In this document: in pieces, positions 35,750 to 43,348 of the stretch
Numbering within the stretch: the first letter of the stretch is position 1
Layout of the letters: each line of letters opens with the position of its first letter
Assembly (NCBI GenBank): GCA_023460055.1
Contig: JAEWRJ010000172.1
Coordinates: 1-43,348 of the forward strand
DNA: 43,348 nucleotides
Reading direction: 5' to 3'
From: Bacillota bacterium
GTDB taxonomy: Bacteria > Bacillota > Clostridia > Christensenellales > Aristaeellaceae
Notes under the pieces: model-generated
Told to the model about the DNA's origin: nothing
The model's database searches: none
The model's input: only the letters and a program-made list of their open reading frames with translations
Made by a program: the position numbers and the translations under genes

Positions 35750-36220
35750 ATGAATAGGTACGAGGAAGCCATGAAACAACTGGATGAAAAGCTGGGCCGC
35801 AAGGACGGATTGATCAGCCTGTCCACCATCGCGCTGGACAAGGGGGCGGACGGCAAATGCCGCCCAGCCGCCCGCATCGTAGACGCCTACTATCAGGATG
35901 GCGCCTTTTACACCGTCACCAACGCCGCCTCCGCCAAGATGCGGCAGATCGAACAGAACCCGGAAGTAGCCGTATGTATAGTTGTAGAGAACTTTACGGC
36001 TGACGGCATCGGCGAAAACCTTGGCTGGGTATGCAAGGATAGCAACCTGGAGATGCGGGCCAGACTGCGCGCAATATTTGCCGCCTGGTATGACGAGGCA
36101 AACAACGATGATGATCCCAATACCTGTATTCTGCGCGTTCGCCTGACCAAGGGTCTTTGGAATGACGCCCACAAGGGCATCCAGCATCATATTGATTTCA
36201 TCGGCAAGACAGCGGATTGA
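35750..36220 (+). CDS. Pyridoxamine 5'-phosphate oxidase-like flavin-binding protein
   Basis: The 156-residue split-barrel protein has a segment order typical of the family: ISLSTIALDKGADGKCRPAA early, DAYYQDGAFYTVTNAASAKM, and QIEQNPEVAVCIV. It probably binds FMN or F420-like cofactors as a dimer and reduces small molecules. CGGAGGA stands before the ATG. There is no vitamin B6 gene nearby, so true PdxH activity is unlikely. Confidence 0.82.
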   Translation: MNRYEEAMKQLDEKLGRKDGLISLSTIALDKGADGKCRPAARIVDAYYQDGAFYTVTNAASAKMRQIEQNPEVAVCIVVENFTADGIGENLGWVCKDSNLEMRARLRAIFAAWYDEANNDDDPNTCILRVRLTKGLWNDAHKGIQHHIDFIGKTAD

Positions 36221-36423
36221 GCGTGCCGCCAGCCCATTGGAGGAACTGTTCATCTTGGCAATGCCGGGTAGGGTAAAGTCGGATATAAACGCCCCTTGCG
36301 GCATCAAAATGAAACCCTATAGCAGAAAACAGACCCGACTTTGATATGCCCACATGTTGGATAAAAACCAACTGAGGGGCTGTATCTTTTTTGGAAGCCC
36401 GGTTCATCCCTGCCGGGAAAGTG

Positions 36424-36451
36424 TTGACAAAAATAATAATCGGTTTATACT
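36424..36451 (+). promoter_or_regulatory. Promoter of the Y-family polymerase gene
   Basis: A perfect TTGACA (36424-36429), a 16-bp spacer and TATACT (36446-36451) stand about 50 bases before the ATG. The LexA box begins six bases after the -10. Confidence 0.8.
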
Positions 36452-36456
36452 ACAAG

Positions 36457-36470
36457 GGAACATTTGTTCC
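36457..36470. promoter_or_regulatory. LexA (SOS) box
   Basis: GGAACATTTGTTCC is a perfect-arm dyad that fits the Firmicutes LexA consensus (GAAC-N4-GTTC). It covers the start of transcription, so LexA should block the polymerase operon until DNA damage. Confidence 0.88.
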
Positions 36471-36499
36471 TATTTTATATGAAAGGCGGCGATCGCGGC

Positions 36500-38026
36500 A
36501 TGCTGAAGGACAGAGTCTATATCTCCATCGACCTCAAATCCTTCTACGCGTCGGTCGAATGCCGGGAGCGGGGGCTTGACCCCCTGACAACCAACCTTGT
36601 TGTGGCGGATGTAAGCCGAACAGAAAAAACCATCTGCCTGGCCGTTTCCCCCTCGATGAAGGCTTACGGCATCCCCGGAAGGCCGCGGCTGTTTGAAGTC
36701 ATCCAGAAGGCAAGAGAGATCAACGCCCGGCGGCTTTTCATTGCCCCGGGCCGGTCTTTTTCCGGTTCATCAAGCAACGATACCGAACTGTGTTCCTGCC
36801 CCAACCTCGCCCTTGATTATATCGCAGCCGTGCCCAGGATGGGCTTATATATCGAGTACAGTACACGCATATACAATGTCTACCTCAAATACATCGCCCC
36901 CGAGGATATACACGTCTATTCCATCGATGAGGTGATGATCGACGCCACCGATTATCTGGATGCCTGCAAGCTGACCGCGCGCGGCCTCGCCTCCAGGATG
37001 ATACGGGATGTGCTGGATACCGTAGGCATCACGGCTGTGGCCGGTATCGGCACCAACCTCTACCTCAGCAAGGTGGCTATGGATATATTGGCCAAGCATG
37101 CCCAGCCTGATGAAAACGGCATACGCATAGCGGAACTTGACGAGATGAGCTACCGTCAATGCCTGTGGTCTCACCGCCCCCTGACGGATTTCTGGCGCGT
37201 CGGCCATGGCTACGCGTCAAAGCTGGAAGCGCAGGGCTTCTTCACGATGGGTGATATCGCGCGCTGTTCCCTGGGCGGGCCGGATGATTATCACAATGAA
37301 GACCTGCTGTACAAGCTGTTTGGCATCAACGCCGAACTGCTCATCGACCACGCCTGGGGCTGCGAGCCCTGCACAATGGCTGATATCAAGGGCTATAAAC
37401 CGGGTGAAAAGAGCGTCGGGACCGGCCAGGTGCTGCCCGGCGCCTATCCCTATGAAAAGGTCAGGCTGATCGCGCGGGAGATGACCGATCTGCTGGCGCT
37501 TGACCTGGTGGATAAAAAGCTGGTAACGGATCAGCTCGTCCTCACGCTCGGCTATGACACCGAGAGCCTGAGGGATCCGGCCATCAGAAAGGCCTATCGC
37601 GGCGAGGTCACGACGGATCATTACGGACGCCCCATCCCCAGGCACGCGCACGGGACGGCAAACCTTGATGGCCCGACAGCCTCTTCCAGACTGCTGACGG
37701 ATGCCGTCACAGCGCTGTTTGAGCGGATCGCCGATCCGACCCTGCTGGTCAAGCGCGTCAATGTCACGGCCAACCACGTTGTCGATGAAGGAAAGGCCGC
37801 GCAGGCGAAGGCCATCCTGCAGCTTGATCTCTTTACGGATTACGCCGCTGTGAATGCGCGCAGAGACAGCGAAAAGGCCATGCTTGAACGGGAAAAAAAG
37901 ACGCAGCAGGCCATGCTGGCCATTAAGAGGAAGCTCGGCAAAAACGCCATCATCAAGGGCATGAATCTGGAGGAAGGCGCTACGACCCTGGCCCGCAACG
38001 CTCAAATAGGAGGCCATAAGGCATGA
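36500..38026 (+). CDS. Y-family DNA polymerase (UmuC/DinB-like), SOS-controlled
   Basis: The 508-residue translesion polymerase has catalytic Asp11 in YISIDLKSFYASVEC and the Asp143-Glu144 pair in YSIDEVMID. VAGIGTNLYLSKVAMDILAK and a little-finger domain towards the C-terminus follow. It is longer than DinB and resembles the UmuC-type polymerase of Gram-positive phages and plasmids (UvrX/YqjW style). The ATG at 36500 is chosen for AAAGGCGG ten bases upstream. Its last four bases overlap the YolD-like gene, its usual partner. A LexA box and strong promoter precede it. Confidence 0.93.
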   Translation: MLKDRVYISIDLKSFYASVECRERGLDPLTTNLVVADVSRTEKTICLAVSPSMKAYGIPGRPRLFEVIQKAREINARRLFIAPGRSFSGSSSNDTELCSCPNLALDYIAAVPRMGLYIEYSTRIYNVYLKYIAPEDIHVYSIDEVMIDATDYLDACKLTARGLASRMIRDVLDTVGITAVAGIGTNLYLSKVAMDILAKHAQPDENGIRIAELDEMSYRQCLWSHRPLTDFWRVGHGYASKLEAQGFFTMGDIARCSLGGPDDYHNEDLLYKLFGINAELLIDHAWGCEPCTMADIKGYKPGEKSVGTGQVLPGAYPYEKVRLIAREMTDLLALDLVDKKLVTDQLVLTLGYDTESLRDPAIRKAYRGEVTTDHYGRPIPRHAHGTANLDGPTASSRLLTDAVTALFERIADPTLLVKRVNVTANHVVDEGKAAQAKAILQLDLFTDYAAVNARRDSEKAMLEREKKTQQAMLAIKRKLGKNAIIKGMNLEEGATTLARNAQIGGHKA

Positions 38027-38469
38027 ACGCTCCATCCGGCGGCGCGTATGATGATATCATCAGGCTGCCCCGCCCCGCGTCTATGGGGCATCCCCGCATG
38101 GCTCTGCCTGACCGCGCGGCGCAGTTTGCCCCTTTCGCGGCGCTCACCGGCTACGAGGCCGCCGTATCCGAGACAGCCAGATTAACGGATGAGCGGATAG
38201 AATTGGATGACTGCACAAAGGCCGCGTTAAGCGACAGGCTGCGCGTCATCGCGGACGGCGATGCCGGGCATTGCCCCGTGTCCATCACATATTTCATGCC
38301 GGATGCCTGAAAGCGCGGCGGCGACTACGCGACCGCCGCAGGTACGGTGAAAAAAATAGATGAGTATCACAGGATTGTCGTGATGGCAGGCGGCACGAAA
38401 GTGCCGATCGATGACATCATCGCGATAGATGGCGCGGTGTTTGACAGGCTATACGATACCAATACATAA
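38023..38469 (+). pseudogene. YolD-like gene interrupted by an in-frame TGA
   Basis: The first 95 codons encode a YolD-like protein (HPRMALPDRAAQFAPFAAL, then GYEAAVSETARLTDERIELD). A TGA at 38308-38310 ends it right after ITYFMPDA. The same frame then continues for 52 sense codons with clear family sequence (VKKIDEYHRIVVMAGGTKV, then PIDDIIAIDG) up to TAA at 38467-38469. A CGA-to-TGA change would explain this. The protein is either truncated or made by read-through. It overlaps the polymerase gene by four bases and shares its SOS control. Confidence 0.8.
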
Positions 38470-38572
38470 CTGCAGCAAACCCGTCAATGCCGGGCTGACC
38501 AGTTGGGCCATCAAGGTATGATCTGTCCGGATGATTTTGACATCATGACCGTTATTCAATATACTTCAGGCA

Positions 38573-38620
38573 CTCGCTCAAGAGCGAGACCATGCTTGGG
38601 TCCAATGATTTTACTATAAT
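38573..38620 (+). promoter_or_regulatory. Dyad and -10 upstream of the ribokinase-like gene
   Basis: CTCGCTC-AA-GAGCGAG (38573-38588) is a perfect dyad, and TATAAT follows at 38615-38620 with no good -35 at 17 bp. The dyad may be an operator for an activator or repressor of the sugar kinase, or the terminator stem of the polymerase operon without a T-run. Confidence 0.4.
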
Positions 38621-38674
38621 TTGTTCCGCCCTGCGGAAGGAACACGCCGGGAAGCAAAACAAGGAGGACAAATC

Positions 38675-39577
38675 ATGAAACTGCTTGATTTCGGTTCACT
38701 CAACATCGACCACGTATACCGCCTGGAACGCATGGTTCGGGAGGGCGAGACCGTAGCCGCCGAAGAATACCAAAAAAACGCCGGAGGCAAGGGACTCAAT
38801 CAGGCCATCGCGCTGCGCAAAGCCGGGGCGGAGGTATTGATGGCGGGCGCTGTCGGACAGGACGGCGGCTTTCTGATAGATTTTCTCGCCAGTCAGGGCG
38901 TCGATACCCGTCATGTCCGGACGCTTGACGCGCCGACAGGCCACGCGCTCATTCAAGTGGATAAAGAGGGACGCAATTGCATCATCGTCTATGGGGGCGC
39001 CAACCGGCTCATCACGCCCGACATGGCGGACAGCATACTGGGTGATTTCGCCCCGGGTGACTATGTCTTGCTGCAAAACGAGATCAGCTCCATCGATCAC
39101 ATCCTGCGCTCCGCCCACCAAAGAGGGCTGCGCGTCATCATCAACCCCTCCCCCATCACGCAGGGGCTGCTCCACGCGCCGCTGCATCTGGCGGATTGGC
39201 TCATTCTCAATGAGACGGAAGGCCATGAGCTGAGCGGAGAAAGCCAGGCCGATGCCATCCTGGATAAACTGATCAAACGGTTCCCCGGATGCCGCTTTGT
39301 GCTCACGCTGGGCGAGGCAGGCTCCATATACGCCGATAAAGAAATGCGGGTGAAACAGCCGGCCTTTATGGTACCCGCCGTCGATACAACGGCGGCAGGC
39401 GACACCTTCACCGGCTATTTCCTCGAATCCGTCATGAGGGGGGAACCCATTGAGCGCGCGCTCCTTCGGGCCTCCAAGGCCTCATCGATTACCGTCAGCC
39501 GCCCGGGTGCCGGCCAGTCCATCCCTCACGCTTCCGAAGTTGAGCTGGCGCTGCAGGATACCGGCAGCGCCGGCTGA
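38675..39577 (+). CDS. Ribokinase/PfkB-family sugar kinase
   Basis: The 300-residue kinase has the two PfkB signatures: NAGGKGLNQAIALRKAGAEV (36-55) and DTTAAGDTFTGYF with catalytic Asp243. It should phosphorylate ribose or a similar furanose with ATP. AAGGAGGA precedes the ATG at 38675; a start at 38621 is rejected. It is a single gene with its own terminator. No transporter is adjacent, and it is 18 kb from the BMC operon, so a role there is speculative. Confidence 0.9.
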   Translation: MKLLDFGSLNIDHVYRLERMVREGETVAAEEYQKNAGGKGLNQAIALRKAGAEVLMAGAVGQDGGFLIDFLASQGVDTRHVRTLDAPTGHALIQVDKEGRNCIIVYGGANRLITPDMADSILGDFAPGDYVLLQNEISSIDHILRSAHQRGLRVIINPSPITQGLLHAPLHLADWLILNETEGHELSGESQADAILDKLIKRFPGCRFVLTLGEAGSIYADKEMRVKQPAFMVPAVDTTAAGDTFTGYFLESVMRGEPIERALLRASKASSITVSRPGAGQSIPHASEVELALQDTGSAG

Positions 39578-39657
39578 AAACAAGCGAAATCTGCCAAAGC
39601 AGGCGCCAGGAATATCCTCCTTTGAATCACCATGGAATATTCCTCAAAGCTATTCCA

Positions 39658-39685
39658 AAGGGCGGCTGACAGCCGCCCTTTTCAT
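39658..39685 (+). terminator. Terminator of the ribokinase-like gene
   Basis: AAGGGCGGCT (39658-39667) and AGCCGCCCTT (39671-39680) form a 10-bp GC-rich stem with a three-base loop, followed by TTCATT. Confidence 0.85.
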
Positions 39686-39696
39686 TGATATGCTTA

Positions 39697-39854
39697 TACT
39701 GATGAGGAACTTTAACGCATCCAAAGCGTTGAGTAGTTTTGTCTGTGCGCAAGGAGCGGGAGCGCAGGCGTAGCAGCGCTACGTCAAGCTGCCGGCGACA
39801 CAGCGCCGAGGCAAAAGGACCAACGCGACAATGCGTTAAAGTTTGGAATCAGTA
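39697..39854. repeat. MITE-like imperfect palindrome
   Basis: The two ends are inverted copies. TACTGAT-N4-AACTTTAACGCAT at the left (39697-39720) matches, in reverse complement, ATGCGTTAAAGTT-N4-ATCAGTA at the right (39831-39854). Inner matches (GCGTTG, TTTTG) continue the symmetry. The 158-bp unit has a GC-rich centre and no reading frame of note. It looks like a non-autonomous mobile element or a structured intergenic repeat; no second copy lies in the window. Confidence 0.65.
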
Positions 39855-39888
39855 CTATATCATCTTTACAAGACCGTCGCGGCCGGCC

Positions 39889-40602
39889 TCACTTGCCGTC
39901 CTTTTGGTCCAGCGCTTTTTTCAGCGCCGATAGTTCAGAATCACTCAGCAGGCGCCACTGCCCGGGCCGCATGCCGCCCAGGTGAACGTTCATCACCCGC
40001 AGGCGCTTGAGCCCGGTAACGCCGAATCCCAGGTATTCGCACATCCTGCGGATCTGCCGGTTCAGCCCCTGCACCAGAATGATGCGGAAGGAGCGCGGCC
40101 CCGTCTTGCGCGCGCGGCAGGGCAGCGTCATGCGCCCCAGCACGGGCACGCCCTTTGCCATACGGGCGATAAATTCATCCGTTACAGGCCTGTCCACCGT
40201 GACCTCGTATTCCTTCTCATGCCGGCCGGCAGCCCGCAGGATACGGTTGACGATGTCCCCGTCGCTGGTCAGCAAAATAAGGCCTTCGCTGTCCTTATCC
40301 AGACGTCCGATGGGGTAGATGCGGGCCGGATAGTTGATGAAATCCACAATATTCACCGGCTCCCCCGGGTCTGCGGTGGACACGATGCCCAACGGCTTGT
40401 AGGCCGCTATGTAGACCTTGTCGCTCTGGGGGCGGATGGCCCGGTTGCCGACCATCACATGATCCGATGGCTGCACGCGGTCGCCGATCTTGGCCGGCTG
40501 CCCGTTGATGCGCACCTTGCCCTGCTCGACCAGCCTGTCCGCCTCGCGGCGGGAGCAAAAGCCGCTGTCCGCCAGGTATTTGTTGATCCTCCGGTCTTCC
40601 AT
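39889..40602 (-). CDS. rluF: 23S rRNA pseudouridine synthase, RluF/RsuA family
   Basis: The 237-residue enzyme has an N-terminal S4 RNA-binding domain (RINKYLADSGFCSRREADRL) and a catalytic domain with Asp102 in IYPIGRLDKDSEGL and the QGLNRQIRRMCEYLG motif. The latter two fit RluF more closely than RluB or RsuA. RluF modifies a uridine in the 23S rRNA peptidyl-transferase region. The C-terminal Lys-rich tail is short. It stands alone on the minus strand. Confidence 0.88.
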   Translation of the reverse strand: MEDRRINKYLADSGFCSRREADRLVEQGKVRINGQPAKIGDRVQPSDHVMVGNRAIRPQSDKVYIAAYKPLGIVSTADPGEPVNIVDFINYPARIYPIGRLDKDSEGLILLTSDGDIVNRILRAAGRHEKEYEVTVDRPVTDEFIARMAKGVPVLGRMTLPCRARKTGPRSFRIILVQGLNRQIRRMCEYLGFGVTGLKRLRVMNVHLGGMRPGQWRLLSDSELSALKKALDQKDGK

Positions 40603-40765
40603 CGCTACGTCTCCTGCCTCCGCCTAAAGGTGTAATATACCGGGGCATCATATCATATACGGGCTTGTGCCTCAATGGACGCGCGCTTAAACGCTTGCCG
40701 CGGCGGTATGATAGATTAAGATTGAGCGCGCAGCCATCACATTTTTACCTGAAGGAGGCAGCATC

Positions 40766-41347
40766 ATGAACATTAAGGAAGTCCTGCTTGTTTTGACGGA
40801 TCGCTGGGCGGACTGGGAGCCGGCTTACGCTATCTCAGACATCCGCATGTCCGAACTGTATGAGGTAAAGACCATCGCTCTGGACCGCACGCCCAAGGAA
40901 TCCATCGGAGGCATCCGCGCTGAGATCGACTATACGATTGCGGAGTACCGGCTCAGCGGCGATACGGCCATGCTGATCCTGCCCGGCGGCTTTACCTGGG
41001 ACACGGGCGACTATCAGGCCATTGCCGATTTTGTCCGAGATGCCGAGGAGAAAGGCATCCCGGTCGCGGCCATCTGCGGCGCGACAATGTTTCTGGCCAG
41101 GCATGGCTTTCTGGATCATCGCAGGCACTCGGGGGATGATCCCCGGTGGTTTGCTGATCTGCCCGGCTACAAGGGCATGGACAGGTTTGTACGCGAGCAG
41201 GCGGTCACCGACCGGGGCTTCATCACCGCCAACGAAACAGCGGCGCTGGAGTTTTCCAGCGAGATCGCAAAGGCCCTCAGGCTGCGCAGCGATGAGGAGA
41301 TCCGGGAGCGCTATGATTATATGAAGAACGGGATGTTCCCCGCATAG
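40766..41347 (+). CDS. DJ-1/PfpI-family protein
   Basis: The 193-residue protein has the family layout with nucleophile Cys104 in AICGAT, Glu18 in DWEPAY, and LILPGGFTWD. Members are glutamine amidotransferase-like chaperones, deglycases or proteases. The residue after the elbow (FLDHRRHSGDD) gives no further hint. AAGGAGG stands nine bases ahead of the ATG. It may respond to stress or carbonyl damage. Confidence 0.85.
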   Translation: MNIKEVLLVLTDRWADWEPAYAISDIRMSELYEVKTIALDRTPKESIGGIRAEIDYTIAEYRLSGDTAMLILPGGFTWDTGDYQAIADFVRDAEEKGIPVAAICGATMFLARHGFLDHRRHSGDDPRWFADLPGYKGMDRFVREQAVTDRGFITANETAALEFSSEIAKALRLRSDEEIRERYDYMKNGMFPA

Positions 41348-41354
41348 GGGATAA

Positions 41355-41399
41355 AAAAGCGCGAAATGGAGCGGATTTCCCCTCAGCTTTCGCGCTTTT
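41355..41399. terminator. Bidirectional terminator between convergent genes
   Basis: AAAAGCGCGAAA (41355-41366) and TTTCGCGCTTTT (41388-41399) form a 12-bp stem with a 21-base loop. T- and A-runs flank both sides, so it serves the DJ-1 gene and the secreted protein gene. Confidence 0.8.
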
Positions 41400-41448
41400 C
41401 GCTTTTTGCATTTATGCTTTTATGTCCGCTTGCGCAAACCAATATGCC

Positions 41449-42240
41449 TTATTCCATCAAAGGATACAGCTCAGACAGCCTTGCGAGGTATCCTTCATCC
41501 TGGAAGCTGAAGCCCCTGATGCCGGACAAGCCTTCGTCATAGGAGACGGGGATGTTGATGTAAAGCAGCACATTCGGATCGGTATTCAGGCGGGATGTGA
41601 CCTGGTAGGGGATGTTGAAGGCCAGTTTTACTTCCTGAAGCTCCGCCGGGTCAACTGACGCCACCGATGCGATATCCGGGAAGAAGGTGAAGAACTCACG
41701 CGCCGTATCCGCCGCAACCCCGCCCGCCAGCATATAGCTGACGACCGCCATACCCGATGCGACCCCCACCTTTACCTCGCCGACTACATGCCTCGCGTCG
41801 GCTGCCAGGGGGAAGTGAAACTGGCCGTCCAGGGACAGATCCATCGGCGTGAACATCCAGAACTTATCCGTCAGATCATTGCGGAAGCTGAGGAAAAGCG
41901 GGCCTTCTCCGGTCATGACACTGCCGGCTTTAGGCGCCTCTGTTGGATTCGGCGTAGCTTTTGCAGGCTTCTTCGTCTGCTTGGGCGTGGGCTTGGGTGT
42001 CGGCTTGGGCGTCGCGGCCGGCGTTTCGGTCGGATCTTTTGGGAAATCAAACGGCGGGATGGGGATCGGCAGGAGGGTAAAGAGCTTGGGTGTCGCAGTC
42101 GCAGCGGGCGGGATCCAGATGGTGGGCAGCGCCAGTTCCAGGTCGGGGATGAATACGGCGGAAGCCGAAAATGGCGCGGCCGTGTTCAGCAGCAGCATGA
42201 ACAGCAAGAGCGCGGATCCGATGATCCGAATTCGTTTCAT
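41449..42240 (-). CDS. Secreted protein with Pro/Thr linker, function unknown
   Basis: The 263-residue protein has a signal peptide (about 1-28). A Pro-rich segment is followed by a Pro/Thr/Lys linker (TPKPTPKPTPKQTKKP, about 75-95) and a C-terminal domain of about 150 residues that I do not recognise. The linker type is that of clostridial extracellular or wall proteins. There is no anchor motif. AAAGGAGA stands before the ATG. Confidence 0.7.
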   Translation of the reverse strand: MKRIRIIGSALLLFMLLLNTAAPFSASAVFIPDLELALPTIWIPPAATATPKLFTLLPIPIPPFDFPKDPTETPAATPKPTPKPTPKQTKKPAKATPNPTEAPKAGSVMTGEGPLFLSFRNDLTDKFWMFTPMDLSLDGQFHFPLAADARHVVGEVKVGVASGMAVVSYMLAGGVAADTAREFFTFFPDIASVASVDPAELQEVKLAFNIPYQVTSRLNTDPNVLLYINIPVSYDEGLSGIRGFSFQDEGYLARLSELYPLME

Positions 42241-42861
42241 ATGGATGTCTCCTTTCAGCAGGCTCGGCAGAACCGGGCGTCAATAAGCAATGGATTTGAT
42301 ACGCAAAATGGCCAAGGCGAAAGAACTCTCCATTGCCAGGCCGGAAAATAGACGCATCCCTCTGGTTTGAGGGGTCGGCGGTATAAGGTCATGCTGATGA
42401 CGGTCTTGCTGCCTGCGGTCTTGCTGTACACGGCGTTTACCGCGCCGAACCGGAAGGAATTACCTCTTGGATTGTATCAATATACCCATTAGCTATCGCT
42501 AACCACATATTTGATAATATCTTTATGAATTTTTTCTGTTTAATATCATGTTTTTGCGTTCCTGTTGATTTAACACGAAATGAAAAAACTGAAGGATGTT
42601 CAATCCCCGCGGTATGTGTTATAATAACCATAGGAAATGAGGGCCGGGCTTCAATCATATATAGAATCTGCCAACCATCGCGTTGATCGCCGTTTACCCA
42701 GCTTCACCCGCAGGTCAAAGAAGCGGAATGTCACCTCTGCCTGATCATGAAGCCTTTTCAGCCTCATCAGAATATGCCCATAGAAGACCGGGAATCCGCG
42801 TCCTCGATTGATCATCAACCTCGAGATGAGGTGTAATATAGTATAGAAAGGATGATAAATC
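42241..42861. other. Intergenic region with unrecognised short frames
   Basis: In 621 bases there is no frame I can assign. Two minus-strand frames (42437-42658 and 42651-42896) together read like broken protein sequence, and another minus-strand stretch near 42350-42450 is also protein-like, but no family is recognised and no ribosome site fits. It may be a decayed gene. An AT-rich patch at 42470-42560 differs from the surroundings. Confidence 0.4.
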
Positions 42862-43083
42862 ATGGCAACGTACAGGGAAATACAGGGGTTTGTCAAGACC
42901 AGCTTTGGCTATGTGCCAAAATCATGCTGGATCGCGCACTGCAAGGAAATCTATGGCCTTGCGCCAAAGGTATCACCAAACAGGCACGATACCGGAAAGC
43001 GTGTATACCCTTGCCCTGAGGACAAGAAGACAGACATTCTGCGCGCTTTTCAGCATTTCGGCATGTTTGGCGCTGATAAGTGA
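42862..43083 (+). CDS. Small conserved clostridial-type protein, function unknown
   Basis: The 73-residue protein (TYREIQGFVKTSFGYVPKSC, then WIAHCKEIYGL, VSPNRHD and PCPEDKK) resembles a family of small proteins I recall from clostridia, with conserved Cys, Trp and SPNR positions. Its role is unknown; nucleic-acid binding is possible from the basic residues. AAAGGATG lies before the ATG. Confidence 0.68.
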   Translation: MATYREIQGFVKTSFGYVPKSCWIAHCKEIYGLAPKVSPNRHDTGKRVYPCPEDKKTDILRAFQHFGMFGADK

Positions 43084-43101
43084 GATGAAGGCAGCCGCGC
43101 T

Positions 43102-43348
43102 TTACCAGAGGTAATGCACGGGGTTGCGGATGTATTGCTCATAGATTGCCTTTACTTTTTCCATCTGCTCATGGGTCAGAGAAGGCATATCAGACGCTTC
43201 TATATTTTGCTTGATTTGTTCAGCGCTGCTGGCGCCTGTGATGACGCAGCTTACTTCGCCGCGCATTAAAATCCAGCGCAGCGCGTTCATCGTCAGATTG
43301 TTTTCTCCAAATAAGGCTTTCAGCTCTGCCCCAGCCTCCAGGCCCAGG
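43102..43348 (-). CDS. Aldo/keto reductase, C-terminal part (gene runs off the window)
   Basis: Eighty-one residues of an aldo/keto reductase C-terminus remain. The reading frame is open to the window edge and includes ALRWILMRGEVSCVITGASS, the family's NADPH-binding helix region, and EQIKQNIEA. The first Met in view (43290) is internal. The catalytic Asp-Tyr-Lys-His part lies outside, so the substrate cannot be judged. Confidence 0.88.
   Translation of the reverse strand, partial: LGLEAGAELKALFGENNLTMNALRWILMRGEVSCVITGASSAEQIKQNIEASDMPSLTHEQMEKVKAIYEQYIRNPVHYLW

Noticed and set aside
36267..36343. AAGTCGG/CCGACTT arms as a terminator after the flavin-binding protein gene
   Set aside because: Arms of only seven to eight bases are separated by about 60 bases and no T-run follows; not convincing as a hairpin or mobile element.
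39739..39933. Possible small gene inside the palindromic repeat
   Set aside because: It is a by-product of the repeat and the tail of the pseudouridine synthase gene, with no ribosome site or family.

Overview
The window looks like a chromosomal segment of a fairly GC-rich clostridial Firmicute. The pointers are strong AGGAGG-type ribosome sites, an AgrA/AgrC-type two-component pair, a Y-family polymerase with a YolD-like partner behind a Firmicutes-type LexA box, and secreted proteins with short Ala-rich signal peptides. This placement is inferred from gene style; there is no rRNA or other phylogenetic marker. I see no tRNA, rRNA, CRISPR array, prophage or intact insertion sequence.

The main object is one long minus-strand operon of 22 genes, read from about 20190 down to 1747 and preceded by a near-perfect promoter (TTGACA, 17 bp, TATAAT). 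It encodes a bacterial microcompartment (BMC). The shell comes from two near-identical hexamer proteins, one PduT-like trimer protein with an Fe-S cysteine, and four different pentamer proteins. The cargo and pathway genes are a class II aldolase with a C-terminal encapsulation helix, a PduP-type aldehyde dehydrogenase with an N-terminal encapsulation helix, a PduS-like Fe-S flavoprotein, an MtnK-like sugar kinase, an MtnA-like aldose-1-phosphate isomerase, DhaK/DhaL kinase subunits, a two-subunit family I CoA transferase homologue, a CoA-disulfide reductase/NADH oxidase-like flavoprotein and a FucU-type mutarotase. A ribose-type ABC importer and a LacI-family regulator complete the operon.

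The best reading is a microcompartment for a 5-deoxypentose or 5-(methylthio)ribose-like sugar. In this scheme the sugar is imported, mutarotated, phosphorylated at C1 (MtnK-like) and isomerised to a ketose-1-phosphate (MtnA-like). The aldolase then cleaves it to dihydroxyacetone phosphate plus a toxic short aldehyde inside the shell, and PduP oxidises the aldehyde to acyl-CoA. The classical PduL phosphotransacylase and PduQ alcohol dehydrogenase are absent. Recycling of CoA and NADH would have to rely on the CoA-transferase-like pair, PduS/PduT and the flavoprotein. The enzyme trio matches the known 5-deoxyribose disposal (DHAP shunt) chemistry; placing it in a BMC is the novel proposal.

The flanks are ordinary accessory chromosome. 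At 20.4-26.7 kb there is a small membrane protein, a membrane diguanylate cyclase, a peptidoglycan-binding/von Willebrand A exported protein, and a LytTR regulator with a GHKL sensor kinase. At 26.7-31.9 kb there is a small Cys-rich protein, an exported metallophosphoesterase, a secreted protein with 41-residue Cys/His repeats, and a NodB deacetylase. At 31.9-36.2 kb there is a secreted protein, the remnant of a sensor-GGDEF gene, an MFS transporter, an esterase, a small basic protein and a flavin-binding split-barrel protein. At 36.4-43.3 kb there is an SOS-controlled Y-family polymerase with a YolD-like gene interrupted by TGA, a ribokinase-like kinase, a MITE-like palindromic repeat, an RluF-like pseudouridine synthase, a DJ-1/PfpI protein, a secreted protein with a Pro/Thr linker, a small conserved protein and the 3' end of an aldo/keto reductase gene.
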